This document shows, piece after piece, positions 1 through 10,842 of a DNA stretch of 64,000 nucleotides. A program made the position numbers and the translations under genes. Below the pieces are notes generated by a model. The model was not told the DNA's origin, did not search any database, and saw only the letters and a list, made by a program, of their open reading frames with translations. The DNA comes from Spodoptera frugiperda (Eukaryota; Arthropoda; Insecta; Lepidoptera; Noctuidae), in assembly GCF_023101765.2 (NCBI RefSeq), contig NC_064226.1:4208001-4272000 (forward strand), read 5' to 3'. Each line of letters starts with the position of its first letter. The stretch's first letter is position 1.

Positions 1-113
1 GTGCTTAATGCCTTGTAAAGAGTTAAAACGCGGACAAGAGTGAGGCTGACCTATTTTTCTAGGCTGAACAATATCTCGGAGTATGTATGTAGCTAGCTGA
101 CATATTTGCATAA
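1..113. other. no gene recognised, window edge
   Basis: Short AT-rich stretch before the first repeat. I see no coding frame or known repeat in it. Confidence 0.5.
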
Positions 114-121
114 GTATAGAG

Positions 122-438
122 CTGCGGTTTCCAACCTTTTTCTGGTCAAGGCTTACTTTATAATTCTTGTTATGTTAGGGTTGTTATATTAGTATTAGGT
201 ACCTACTTTTTTGTGGTCCCTACTGACTTACACACTGATATTCTCGGGTAACTCATAAAAATTCATTAGAATTTTGGATTATTGATATCAGTTGATTCTT
301 TCAGTTGTCTCCTTTAATGTAAGTTTAACTCGAGTTTTAACTGAGGCATTTATTTGACAGAGGTGCAGTATTGTGTATTTATTTTTCATTTCGTGGACCA
401 TTTTTTGTCTTCTGCGGACCACCGGTTGAGAACCACTG
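122..438. mobile_element. hAT-type non-autonomous element (MITE)
   Basis: A 317-bp element flanked on both sides by the identical 8-bp direct repeat GTATAGAG (114-121 and 439-446), the target-duplication length of hAT transposons. The right end, read on the minus strand, begins CAGTGGTTCTCAACCGG, matching the well-known Charlie-type hAT terminus; the left end (CTGCGGTTTCCAACC) is a diverged inverted copy. There is no transposase frame inside, so it must have been moved by an autonomous relative elsewhere. The intact target duplication suggests moderate age even though the left terminus has drifted. Confidence 0.75.
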
Positions 439-446
439 GTATAGAG

Positions 447-903
447 TATAATGTATCAAGTTTGTGATAGTACATGGAAAATCAATTATGTTATTGATAT
501 CGCAAACTTTCGTGAGTACTCAGTTAATACTATACAAGATTTTTTCTCAAATAAACTATTACCTAACCTTTTAACTTATATTGTTAGAGTCCTTAAGTAA
601 AAAAAATACACACTTATTTAATATACTTACATGAAAACTAAGTTTTTTTTATAAGTGAATATGTGTTTTATTACATACGGTATTTATTCCACTTGTTATG
701 TAGAATGTAACTACATACTCTACATTTCTAACTTGATATGTGGAAAAAGCGCGGACTAGTTAGGTACTATAAAACCCTATCTTGTCTAGACTTAATGCTA
801 CCCATAAGAAAAACTTGTCACATTTTGCTAGATAAGGGAATAGAATTTATTAGCTTTCGCAGCTGTATCAAACGTGTCATACAAAATACCTTACCATTAA
901 CAC
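447..903. other. no gene recognised, AT-rich
   Basis: AT-rich sequence with runs of A and T. A 70-codon open frame near the end runs into the adjacent repeat and has no coding character. Confidence 0.5.
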
Positions 904-1191
904 AAGTGTGGGAGAGCCGTGCTTCGGCACGTATGGGTCGGCTCGAGTGATACCACGGCCTCACAAAAAACCAACGTGAAACAACGTTTACGTTGTGTTT
1001 TGTTGTGTGAGTGAGGTTACCGGAGGCCAAATTATCCCCCTTCCCAATCTTTCCAATCCCCGATTCCCTAACAACCCTTAAATTTCAAATAACCCCAAAA
1101 AGGCCGACAACGCACTTGTAACGTCTCTGGTGTTTCGGATGTCCATGGGCGGCGGCAATTGCTTACCATCAGGTGATCTGTCTGCTAGGAA
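904..1191 (+). repeat. SINE-like interspersed repeat, family I, copy 1
   Basis: About 288 bp. It starts at the GTGTGGGAGAGCC end, carries an inner segment with TGATACCACGGCCTCACA, and finishes with a CCATGGGCGGCGG...CACTTACCATCAGGTGATC-type end. The same sequence recurs on the minus strand at 6130-6409 and 44929-45210, with a partial copy at 48742-48808. I associate this family with noctuid moths but give it no name. It has no coding capacity. Confidence 0.75.
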
Positions 1192-1404
1192 AAAGACACG
1201 AAACGTCTTAAAGTTTTAACGGCTTTGCTTAATAACAAACACAATTTGTCTCATTTTGGTGTAGCAATAAATATTCCGTAGGCGTCTAATTTTGAGGAAA
1301 AACGTAGCGACAATTACTTGTCCCCGAATGCAGGTAGGTGGTACACAGGAATTTTTCATTTAGACTCTTGAAAAATGTTTTCGTATTTTAGCATGAATAC
1401 TCTC
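1192..1404. other. no gene recognised
   Basis: Unique-looking sequence between the SINE-like repeat and the Harbinger-like element. Confidence 0.4.
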
Positions 1405-1407
1405 TTA

Positions 1408-3412
1408 GGGTGCTTTTCCACCAGAGATGTGCTATGTAGCTATGCTGCGAACATTTAATAAATAAGCTGTGAAACTATGTGACCGTTTCCATTGATACTA
1501 AGGTATGTAGCTGTGCGAGTAAGATGTGCTGTGAAGATGTGCCGCCGCAAAGTAGCTGTGCGAGGAAGATGCGCAGCTCGAGTATGCGATGTATATCGAT
1601 ACATCGCATACTACAAATAGATTGCTTCCCTACTATCGAGTAGGGTAGTATCCATAGCACGCATCTTTCCACATAAAAAATCATAGTGTACGGTGAACCC
1701 CTACGGTGAACTCCGGAGAGAGAGTTACTGGTCGGATTACCAGAACAATCATATGCGTATCTGTGCGAGTGGGGTCAAAGATCACCAGTATTTCCTAAAT
1801 TCAGAGCACGAGCAAACAAGCCAGCTTTATACTAGCATTAAAGCGTTAATCGCCGAGCAGAGTTTAGGATCAGCAGCGAAGATACCACCAACACCAAACA
1901 AGCGATCTCAATCTGAAGTCGAAGATCGTCAACAACAGCAAGCAGAAGGAGGTCCGAGTACCAGTCAGGTAATGATGTCAAAGGGTTCGAATAGCAGACT
2001 CGATGACATGGTTCGCAGATTGTCGGCGAATATCAAAGCCTTCAAGAGGATCGTGAGCAACATCGACCTGGAAGACCTCAATGAAAAGTGGGAGTTAGAA
2101 GACGCCCTGAAAACATTACAATCGAAGTGGAAACAGGTGGATGAGCTGTACTGGGAAGTTGACGGTGAAATGTGCGGCGCAGACGAAGAGTATGACAGAG
2201 TCTACAATGACAATGAGAAAACATTCATCAATCTCAAACGGTCACTCAATAAGAAACTCTGGTCCGTGTCTCACCGAGAACATAGCACTCCACAAATGGA
2301 CATTCCTGTTTTCACAGGCAAATATCATCAATGGTACTCATTCAAAGATCTGTTTAATGAAGCCATACATAACAATCGAGCATTATCAAGCGCACAAAAG
2401 ATGCAGTTTTTAAAAGGAAAGTTGCGAGGTGAAGCAGAAAAAATCATACAGCATCTTCCGATAAGCAGTGAAAACTACAGCACTTGTTGGGAACTTTTAA
2501 ACCACCGCTACAACAATAGGAAGCTTATTTTTAACTCTATCGTTAACACATTACTAGGTTTACCTAACATGCAACAACAATCTTTGAATCAAATCAAAAA
2601 ATTGCACGACGTCACCCTGGAAAGCATACACGGCATAAAAAATCTAGGCGTTGATGTTATTACATGGGATCCGCTCCTTGTGAACCTATTGTCACAAAAA
2701 TTGGATCAAGAAACATATAGCGACTACGTAGATTCTTTGAAAAACGCACGAGAACTACCCGTACTGCAAGAGTTTCTCGATTTCCTGGAGAGCAAGTTTA
2801 CTAGTCTGGAATCTTCACGAAGGAAACATGAAAGTCTTCCACATAAGGCCAATTCAGATTCTAAAACTTCGGGTGGAAAGAATTATCATGGTGTCCCGAA
2901 CAATCAGCATAGCAACAACAATAAATCATTCTCCAAAGCATTACACGTGTCGACTCCGTATAAGTGTCCACTTTGCGGTCATCAACACGGCCTATATAAA
3001 TGTAAGCAGTTTCTAGAGTTGAGCAATGAAAAGAAGCTAAAAACAATTTCGAAATTGAAACTATGCATTAATTGCTTATTCGATCACAATGGCCAACAAT
3101 GCATTTCGACCAAAAGGTGTCGCAATTGCAATGAAATGCATAATTCAATTATGCATGATGCCTGCACAAAATCTAGATCGCAATCTGCGAACAGTGTGAC
3201 TGTTGCCAACAGCCGTCAGCAAAATGATGAAAACCCAAGAGTGTCTATTTCATCACATGCCATTGGAAATAACCAAATAAATGAGGTAATGTTGGCCACC
3301 ACATTAATCAAGGTTGAAGCCTCGTCTTAGTTGAGTCCGTTTCCACCAGTGTTGAGCTATGTGTTTCAGCAACAGCGACGTTGTATTTCACATCTCTGGT
3401 GGAAAAGCCCTC
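1408..3412 (+). mobile_element. PIF/Harbinger-like MITE carrying a captured gag segment
   Basis: A 2005-bp element with inverted termini (left GGGTGCTTTTCCACCAGAGATG, right end complementary) and a 3-bp direct repeat TTA at 1405-1407 and 3413-3415. A TTA/TAA target duplication with GGG-starting termini is the PIF/Harbinger signature. Its outer ~360 bp match empty 263-308-bp relatives at 8985-9270, 29974-30281 and 51164-51426. Against those, 1687-3325 (1639 bp) is foreign and interrupts the MITE between the words CATAG and CTTAGTTGAG. No LTRs, primer-binding site or insertion duplication surround the foreign piece, so it looks captured by the transposon rather than inserted by a retrotransposon. 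Confidence 0.8.
1753..3330 (+). CDS. BEL/Pao-type gag-like protein carried inside a MITE
   Basis: Open frame of 525 codons from the first in-frame ATG (1753); the frame is open from 1687, right after a MITE-derived TAG at 1684-1686. Family features in order: an N-terminal helical region, then a DUF1759-like gag core starting around IPVFTGKYHQWYSFKDLF, then cysteine/histidine clusters (CPLCGHQHGLYKC, CINCLFDH, CRNCNEMH) that resemble BEL/Pao nucleocapsid zinc knuckles. The frame ends at EVMLATTLIKVEASS, where BEL/Pao polyproteins enter the aspartic protease, but before any D-S/T-G active site. The stop codon TAG is MITE sequence. Protease, RT and integrase are absent. In retrotransposons gag forms the particle and binds RNA; whether this copy is expressed is unknown. 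It could be a recent passive capture or a retained gene. Confidence 0.75.
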   Translation: MRICASGVKDHQYFLNSEHEQTSQLYTSIKALIAEQSLGSAAKIPPTPNKRSQSEVEDRQQQQAEGGPSTSQVMMSKGSNSRLDDMVRRLSANIKAFKRIVSNIDLEDLNEKWELEDALKTLQSKWKQVDELYWEVDGEMCGADEEYDRVYNDNEKTFINLKRSLNKKLWSVSHREHSTPQMDIPVFTGKYHQWYSFKDLFNEAIHNNRALSSAQKMQFLKGKLRGEAEKIIQHLPISSENYSTCWELLNHRYNNRKLIFNSIVNTLLGLPNMQQQSLNQIKKLHDVTLESIHGIKNLGVDVITWDPLLVNLLSQKLDQETYSDYVDSLKNARELPVLQEFLDFLESKFTSLESSRRKHESLPHKANSDSKTSGGKNYHGVPNNQHSNNNKSFSKALHVSTPYKCPLCGHQHGLYKCKQFLELSNEKKLKTISKLKLCINCLFDHNGQQCISTKRCRNCNEMHNSIMHDACTKSRSQSANSVTVANSRQQNDENPRVSISSHAIGNNQINEVMLATTLIKVEASS

Positions 3413-3415
3413 TTA

Positions 3416-6129
3416 ATTGGGACGGTCGTAGATTACCACGTTTTCTTTCAGCCTTTTGTTCATTATATTTTTCATGTGGATTTAAATTAAAACAATGAGC
3501 TGCTCGTGATAAGCTGGTTACTTTCGTAATTAAATTTTTGTTAGACCTAAATTGAATTTAACGGTGAAAACTCTAGGAAATATTTTTAAGGATTACCTGA
3601 TTTCTCCTATTAAATAAAATATTAAATTATCAAGCAATTTACAATAAATAATAGTAATTGGTACTTTATCCTTAGTGAACGGTTACTAAAAAATTGATGT
3701 TATTGCGAAAAATTATATTTTTCAAGAGCTTTAATTCTCTTTGTAGTATCAAAGAAGTAAGATTAAATTTTCAAGCTACTTTTAATATTTTAATGAATTG
3801 GACATGACAACTGAAGTGTACTTTATTAATTAACACACGGAAGTGTTGATTGATGTCTGTCTGTCTGTCTAAATAAATATGACACAGGACATAGAAAAAC
3901 ACTTACGACGATGTTTGATAGAGTTCTATATAAATTAAATCAAGTTCTTTGGCGTCCATAATAATGTTACAAACATATATTATTGTTATGTATGTATACT
4001 TGAATCTATTGCTTAATTAGATAGATATTTTGTAGAGACTGAATATTTATAAAAAAAGTAAAAATATACGATCGAAATTCATTATAATACCTACGTATGT
4101 AAGTTTATTGTGTGTCGTAATTCCCATTTCAACATTTTATGGTCATTTTATTACTGACACTGTGTATAAAACTTTAATTATAATGCATACAGAAGTGTCT
4201 CGTTATTATTATAAGAAATTATAATAGCACAGTTTCATTACAAAAAAGGTATTAAATATTATGACCATGAATAACATTTAAAAGCCGTAACACTGTTTAA
4301 GGCACGCATTCAGTGACATTTACTTAATAAAATAATTAATAATGGGCCGTTAAAAAAGAGGGACAAGGAGCATAAAATAAATTGATGGAGTTTATAATTT
4401 TTATTTGCACAATGTATTCATTTCATTAAAATTCTTGTGTCGTTATCGTGAGTATGATTACCTGGTGTTACACATGTCGTTATAATTTCAACTCATTATG
4501 CTATCATGTCGGTAATGACTGCAGCGGACGTCGATACTCTCTGACTGACCTGTCGAGAATGATTGATCGTGTGTAGTAAAATTGTTCCTGTCAGGTGCGA
4601 GCGGGACACGCAATCAATCATTCTCATTTTTAATCAATTTATTTGCTCATCTATGAAATGGTGAGATTTATTAATGAATATTCTCTGGTGACGATGTGTC
4701 GTTAGGTTCGTTACTGAGATTAAAATTGTTCGTAATGAGTTTGATGATGGGGACCGATTTAATTAATTGATGGTTCAGTTCTGTCGTTGCGTCAACGTGT
4801 GGGGAAATGTTCAAATATTTTTGGTTTTGAACAAGTTGTTTTCTGTCTTTAAATGATTTTCGTTTTATCCTTTCACGAGATGGTTTTAAGCTTTTCAGTT
4901 TAAAATTCACCAATTTGTAAAACCTTTTAGCACTTATTGGAGGAGGTGTATAAATTATGAATCACCATTTACATCTAACATAGTTAAACGCAATCTTTTA
5001 TACACTTTTGAATGTAGCAAGGAACAAAAACAAGCGTGCTTTGATATTAAAACACCGTCCTCTAGTGCGGTGTAAAAAATCCATGCTGTTCACACATCGT
5101 TGCCCAAAAACTGAATCGATATTCAAAACAGAACACGATCGGATTACTGTTCGGAACACACTCCAAGGTTCAATGTGGCGAAAAACAATTGACGGTTGCG
5201 GTTTCGTAACGTGAGCCCGACGCGACGCGCCGCCGGTAGCGCGACACCGGTCACACTCTCCCCTGTTTACCCGCGAAAAGGTGACACTTCATTTTCCTCC
5301 CATTGAACGTAGATGATGAAACCCTTCTTACTTTCCATAATGAATTCCCAGCGGCAATGTCTTCGAAATATCGTTAAGATTATGAATAGGTAAGCAGACT
5401 ACGCTCCGGTTATCCGGCGAAACGAGGTCCCCGGAAAATCAATTCGTTTGTTATCAAATCCGGATTTCGCTTAATTTTCGGGATTTAACGCGGATTATGT
5501 TTTTGCTAAGTAAGTGCTTTTGAATTTGGTTTTTAAATGATCAATTCGCTTTATGAATAAGTTTGAGATAAGTCAGCTGTAAAATAATTGCCATCGCTGT
5601 AATTTTAAAAGAGATTTATAAAGTGTAACAGATGAAAATTTTAAAGAGTGACTAATGACTATTCAGTAAATAAACATTATGTTCAATTTCAACATACTGG
5701 CCATATTGCCACGTTTATTATTTTACGTTTGTCGATAGTCTTACATTAACATGTGATTGTTAGTAGATAGTAATATAGTGTACATGTTAGTCAGCTAAAA
5801 ATGTAAAATCCGTGAATTTTAAAATCTGTAGCACTAGTGCGGAGCCAATGCCAATAAAAACAAGCACATTTCAGATTGTGCATAGAAAATTTCGGTTTTA
5901 ATATTCCGGCATTGGCATGCTTACAATGAAAAATACTTTTTCCACATTTTGTGGCGGGACGGTCCGGATCCGCTTGTCGTCATTTTCATTTTTCTACCTT
6001 AGTAACTGTCAGGGTGCATCGTTCGATGAAACTTGGCCAAGCTTGGGTGCCTCTCTAGTAGTTCATTAGGCTAAATTGTGTGTGGTTCACATGTTCTGTG
6101 TAATGTTTAAATTTTTCTTTATGTTAAAG
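3416..6129. other. no gene recognised, unique-looking intergenic DNA
   Basis: AT-rich DNA without a convincing coding frame. It holds a short TGTC/GTCT microsatellite near 3852-3870, a hairpin at 4555-4625, and a GC-rich, CpG-dense patch at about 5214-5280. Short open frames at 4671-4913 (minus) and 5008-5214 (plus) have no recognisable domain. Confidence 0.5.
4555..4625. repeat. hairpin-forming inverted repeat
   Basis: GAGAATGATTGAT at 4555-4567 is perfectly complementary to 4613-4625. The stem can extend a further five pairs (CGTGT with ACACG) after a two-base bulge. The loop is about 40 nt. Function unknown. Confidence 0.55.
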
Positions 6130-6409
6130 TCGGTAAACGACCACACGGATCACTTGATTGTAAGTAATCGCCGTCGCCCATGGACACTCAAAACACCAGA
6201 GCCGTTACAAGTGTGTTGCCGGTCTTTTGGGGGTTTGTAATTTAAGGGTTGTTGGGGAATCGGGGATCGGGAATTGAGGCCTCCGGTAACCTTACTCACA
6301 AGACGAAACACAACGCAAGCGTTGTTTCACGCTGGTTTTCTGTAAGGCCGTGGTATCACTCGAGTCGAGCTGGCTCATTCGTGCCGAAACATGGCTCTTC
6401 CAACACTTA
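6130..6409 (-). repeat. SINE-like interspersed repeat, family I, copy 2
   Basis: Reverse-complement copy of the repeat at 904-1191, running from GGTAAACGACCACACGG to the AACATGGCTCTTCCAACACTT end. It is full length and diverged. Confidence 0.75.
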
Positions 6410-6878
6410 GTTTAGTTTCTGAAGAACATATTCAACAATCCCATGAATACCCATAAACTACCCAAGAAAGATCTAAAACAATATTCTTTGGTATGTAACC
6501 CCCATAAAATAACCCCAGACTGCCAGTATTGCCCATCCACGTATCTCATCGATTTGTCTACGTAGAAATAAAACCCTATGATATTACTTAAACCTTCACA
6601 ATTTCCTCTGGATGAGTTCCTGCGATCCTTCAAAGGTTTCCTTAAGCCGACACTTCATTTTCTTCAGCCCTTTTTATGCGACATGTGTTCCCGGCCTCAA
6701 ATAAAGTACAGTCACGTAGCAAAAACTTACGCACTTGATGATTTTTTTACGATTTTATGAGGACTTTTGATTGAATGTGTATTATATTTTTTTATTTTCG
6801 AATATTGACTTATTATATTGGTAAGCCTTTATTTATGTGACTTTTTCAGAGTTATACATATCTAGTTTAAATTATTTA
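6410..6878. other. no gene recognised
   Basis: Contains overlapping 60-73-codon open frames on both strands with no recognisable domain; I read these as chance. Confidence 0.4.
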
Positions 6879-7062
6879 GACACCACTGACAAACGGAAAT
6901 GAAAATATCGTGAGGAAACATGGGCTTATATTTTCTAATTATAAGTTTGAAATCGACAATCCGCATTGAGCATTGAGCAAGCGTGGTAATTAATGCTCAA
7001 ACCTTCTCCGTGTGAGAAGAGGCCTTTGGCCAGTAGTGGCCACTTCTAGGCTGATGGTGTGA
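6879..7062 (+). repeat. truncated lepidopteran LINE 3' end, copy 1
   Basis: Carries the sequence CACTGACAAACGGAAATG, then AAAATATCGTGAGGAAAC, CCGCATTGAGC and GAGAAGAGGCCTTTGGCCAG before ending in GGCTGATGGTGTGATG. This is the arrangement of a common lepidopteran non-LTR 3' end that finishes in a (GAT)n-like tail. Related pieces lie at 12021-12126 and, inverted, at 56707-56893. Confidence 0.6.
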
Positions 7063-8981
7063 TGTGTGTAAAAAGTAGGCGCGAGGTTCTAGCATTAATT
7101 AATTTTAAGTTATATTGAGTCTAAGTTGATCTCGACTTTGATTATAATTTGGTTTACCTAAATCTTGAAACCTTTTTCCACTTTTTTTGTACAGCTTGGG
7201 TTTTATCTATTCCTCATTGATTCCTATAAAGAAGTGACAATGTATTAGGCAGGTATTATGTCTTTTTGCACGCGATTGTAAGGTCGACATACAGCCTGTG
7301 GCAATACGATGATATGAAAATAGCGAGAGATTACATTACAGGTGGGGTAAGGGATTTATTCCACGTATGTGTTTAACGTGCAACGATATTGGAAGACATG
7401 CCCATAACGATTTGGGTGAAACAACCGTAGGTAATATTAGAATGCGGTAAGGAACTATTCAGAACTATATTTTTCTTCAAAATATGTCGACTGGTACTGT
7501 TATATTTTTATATCATTAATTTATAGATTGGTCAGAAGGGTCCAGGTTCTCACATTAAAAAAATCTATGTGCATTGCCTAAAACAGAAAGGCTTGATAAC
7601 CAAGAAGGTGGCATGAAAATTCTCAAATACATTATCACGCGTAAAATACGTAGATATCATTTCGCAGGAGCGTTGGATCTCTGCCATCTCCGCACGACTT
7701 AACTTGCGTATCAAGCTCATTGCTTATTCCTTCCCTCAGATTTGGCAAGGCAAGGCTATCAGTATTCGCTGAACCGTTTGTGTAAACATACCAAATATAA
7801 TTAATCAACGTCGGCTCTTCAATCCACGCGCAATTACCTCATTTTCCCTAAAACAAACACAACCGCTGAAAATTAAGGGAAATTAACGAAGTGGGAGCGC
7901 GAATTACTGTAAAATTATAATTAAATCCCCGCGTTGCTTATCAGCGATACAACCTAAGTGTATCCTATAACCATTTTATCTTTACGGACAGTGAAATAGA
8001 GAACTCATTCCTAACGTCCCGGTTTGGACGTTGCATTGACATTTGTACTTCGGCAGCAGAGTCGCGGTGAACTGCAAAGTTAAATTGGTAACTCCGTAAT
8101 ACTGTAATCAGCGCTGAAAACTTTCCTTTTTGCTCGGAAGTTGTGCTTTGTTATTAATTTTGCAGGAATTTCGTTCGCAAATGTAATTATTTGGTATTCT
8201 AAATGATGATTTGCGGTTTGGTGTTAAGTAAATTGTTTGCTGAAGCTGTGGTGAGATTGTTTCGCTTGTTTTGGCTGTTGTGGTCGTTTTACTCTCAAAG
8301 GATACATAGAACTGAATAATATGTCGGATTTTGTTGCTAACCAGTGAGGGGTAACAAATGTTGGTACTTATTTTTGAGTCAGCGTTGCGAGCGAGGGAGG
8401 GTAATGTGGATGAAAAGGTGCATGAACGCGGAAGAAAGCGGAAAGATCATTGAAAATAGCAGGTGAAGTCACGACCTCTTGTCTACACATATCTATGTAA
8501 CTATAGAGTACATAGCTAAGTATTCACACTACGTACACCACATAAACTAGATATCACGCGATACACTGCTAATCTCAATACACATGTACACATAATCTAT
8601 TTAACTACATTGTCTACTGACTCGGTACCTGCCCCTATGGTGTTAGCGCCTAATCCCCACAACGTATCTGTGCAGCGTGACGGCTAGACATGATAAGAGG
8701 TAGCGGAAGACGGGGCTTATCTCGCTCGCTTGTAGGTCGCTCAATATTCGCCGCGTGACGGGAATTTGTGCTGGAAATCAGTGGTTCCGCTGTGCGAGCC
8801 GTACTGTTTTTGATGTGGAGTTCCGTAGCGGCTTAAATTAATGTAATTTTATAGGAGCTTTAGATATTATGTTTACGCATGATTGCTGTTCAATTTTGTA
8901 CGAGAATTCTAAAACATTTGAATTTTAGGCTAAAAATTCATAACTAGTGAAAACTAGGTGTCATTTTAAAAAGACGGGGCG
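7063..8981. other. no gene recognised, unique-looking intergenic DNA
   Basis: No coding frame above noise. The stretch 7800-8000 is less AT-rich and contains an imperfect inverted pair (ACGCGCAATTACCTCATTTTCC against GGGAAATTAACGAAGTGGGAGCGCG). It could be a non-coding control region but nothing proves it. Confidence 0.4.
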
Positions 8982-8984
8982 TTA

Positions 8985-9270
8985 GGGTGCTTTTCCACCA
9001 AAGATGTGCTATGTAGCTATGTTACGAAGATAGTTAAGCTGTGAAGCTATGTGACCGTTACCGTCACTGACGCTAAGTTATGTAGCTGTATGACGAAGAT
9101 GCGCAATTCGAGTATGCGATTTATCGATAATAGGGAAGCCATCCCTAGCACACATACATAGCACGCCTCTTTCTAAATGAAACATAGCTTAGTTGAGTCC
9201 GTTTCTACGAATGCTAAGCATCCACAACCACAGCAACGTAGCATAACACATCTTTGGCGGAAAAGCACCC
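8985..9270 (+). mobile_element. PIF/Harbinger-like MITE, empty copy
   Basis: A 286-bp element with the same termini as 1408-3412 (GGGTGCTTTTCCACC and its complement) and a perfect TTA duplication at 8982-8984 and 9271-9273. It lacks the gag segment, so it defines the empty form. The internal word CATAGCTTAGTTGAG marks where the gag piece sits in the larger copy. Confidence 0.85.
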
Positions 9271-9273
9271 TTA

Positions 9274-10669
9274 AGACGGATACTTAAAATCACTAGAAAT
9301 CATAGTTCAAAAACTACTATAAAAACGGAAGAGTTCGTTACGTCACGTTGCATACAGACCCAGTTCTTGAAACTAACACTACACCACACGTATTATAAGT
9401 TATAAGTACACACGCACTTAGTTCTAAACCTCCATTGTAACCAGCTGAGTCATTGGCGGAAATCGGCTTGAATAAGTGTCTACTTACGTTGAAGCGTCGT
9501 ATAGCACATCCTGTAAACGGTGCATCCGCGGCCTTAGTGGCTTAGCTGCATTTAATGCGTTGGCGGAAATTGTACTGCTATGTATGTGGTACTTTACTTT
9601 CCCTATTTCATTTAACACTTGAGCTGTATTGGTCCTATGTGACGTAGTGTGAACCTTTAACCTGCTTTAACGGGACTAAAAGATAAACAGAGAAAGATAA
9701 AGGTCTATTCTAATTCCTCTTGTTTTAGTTTCAACCTACATACATAACCTCAAGCCTGTCTCCCATGGAGGTAGTCAGAGTCAATTGAACGCCAATTGTT
9801 ACGATTCTTACATACCTTTTTTATCAACAGTCAAAGTAGATTAAAGTCTTTTTAGTTTCAAGTTCAAATTGTCATGAAGCAATACAATGTGTAAAGGGGA
9901 CCTTAACTCAGCTGTGTATGGATAAAAGAAGAAAGTAGAAAAGAAAAAAAGTTTCTACTTACTTCACATACTACATATGATATTCTAAAGAGTTTCAAAT
10001 TTATAAAAGGATCTTTGTCCAAATTATGAATCAAAACTCAGCAGTTACAAAAGCAGCAGTAAAGCCGACAACACAACCAATATGACTCCGGTTGAAATAC
10101 AGGCAGGTCAACCGAATTCTCCAGAAATTATCTTTTAGTTTTACGACAATTGGGTGTTGAGAGGCGGCTCCATATTACACATCCTCACTGAAAGCATTCC
10201 AACCAATAAAATCAGAGACTTACACAATACACGGCAGATATTTGGAGCATTTTTCACTACAAATGCGAACATTCTCTACTAGAGAATAGAGATTGGCAAC
10301 CGATGTTCGCAGAACAAAGGCAGAATTTTTATTAGAATCTCTTCTATTGTTCTCTCTGTAACAAATATCTAGTAATGAGAACTGATTTTTCTTTTTAATG
10401 AGCCGTGGGATGCTGGGAGAATATAAAGGGTTGATTAAGTGCGCTCTATTTGTTAGGTAGTCTTTATCGGTGAAGGGTCACGGTGTCTATGAATTTTGAT
10501 CAAGTTTTTTTGTTATCTGATTCACCGGAGATTGTTTTTTCCATTATGTTTAAAGAAGTTGGAGATTCATTTTGATAAATTCTTCCGCTTCGAATACTTT
10601 TATATTGATTCTGAAGAGGGGTATAAAGCATCAGATGTGTTTCTTGAAAATCACTTTTAAATCATCTTC
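9274..10669. other. no gene recognised
   Basis: AT-rich DNA without a convincing frame or an identified repeat. Confidence 0.4.
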
Positions 10670-10842
10670 TGCCAGCGCCTTCACTCGCGTTGCCGTGGAA
10701 TGAAAAGTATCCTATCACCAAAGTCAGCTCATACCCTGTTTGTAGACCAAATTTCATCAAAATCCGTTCAGTAGTTTCAGCGTGTTTGACATCTAAACAA
10801 ACAAACTTTAACATTTCTTTATAATATTATAGTGTGATTACC
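10670..10842 (-). repeat. Helitron-like or SINE-like interspersed repeat fragment
   Basis: On the minus strand it runs from a CACACTATAATATTATAAAG start, through GTTTGTTTGTTTAGATGTC and an AACGGATTTTGATGAAATTTG segment, to a CCACGGCAACGCGAGTGAAGG end. This layout is typical of a widespread lepidopteran repeat. The terminal CTAG is not preserved here. Confidence 0.45.

Noticed and set aside
738..1030. 70-codon frames on both strands
   Set aside because: They fall in or next to the family I repeat and are not kept in its other copies.
1687..3325. Ordinary BEL/Pao retrotransposon insertion into the MITE
   Set aside because: There are no LTRs, no primer-binding site, no protease/RT/integrase and no target duplication at the gag-MITE borders.
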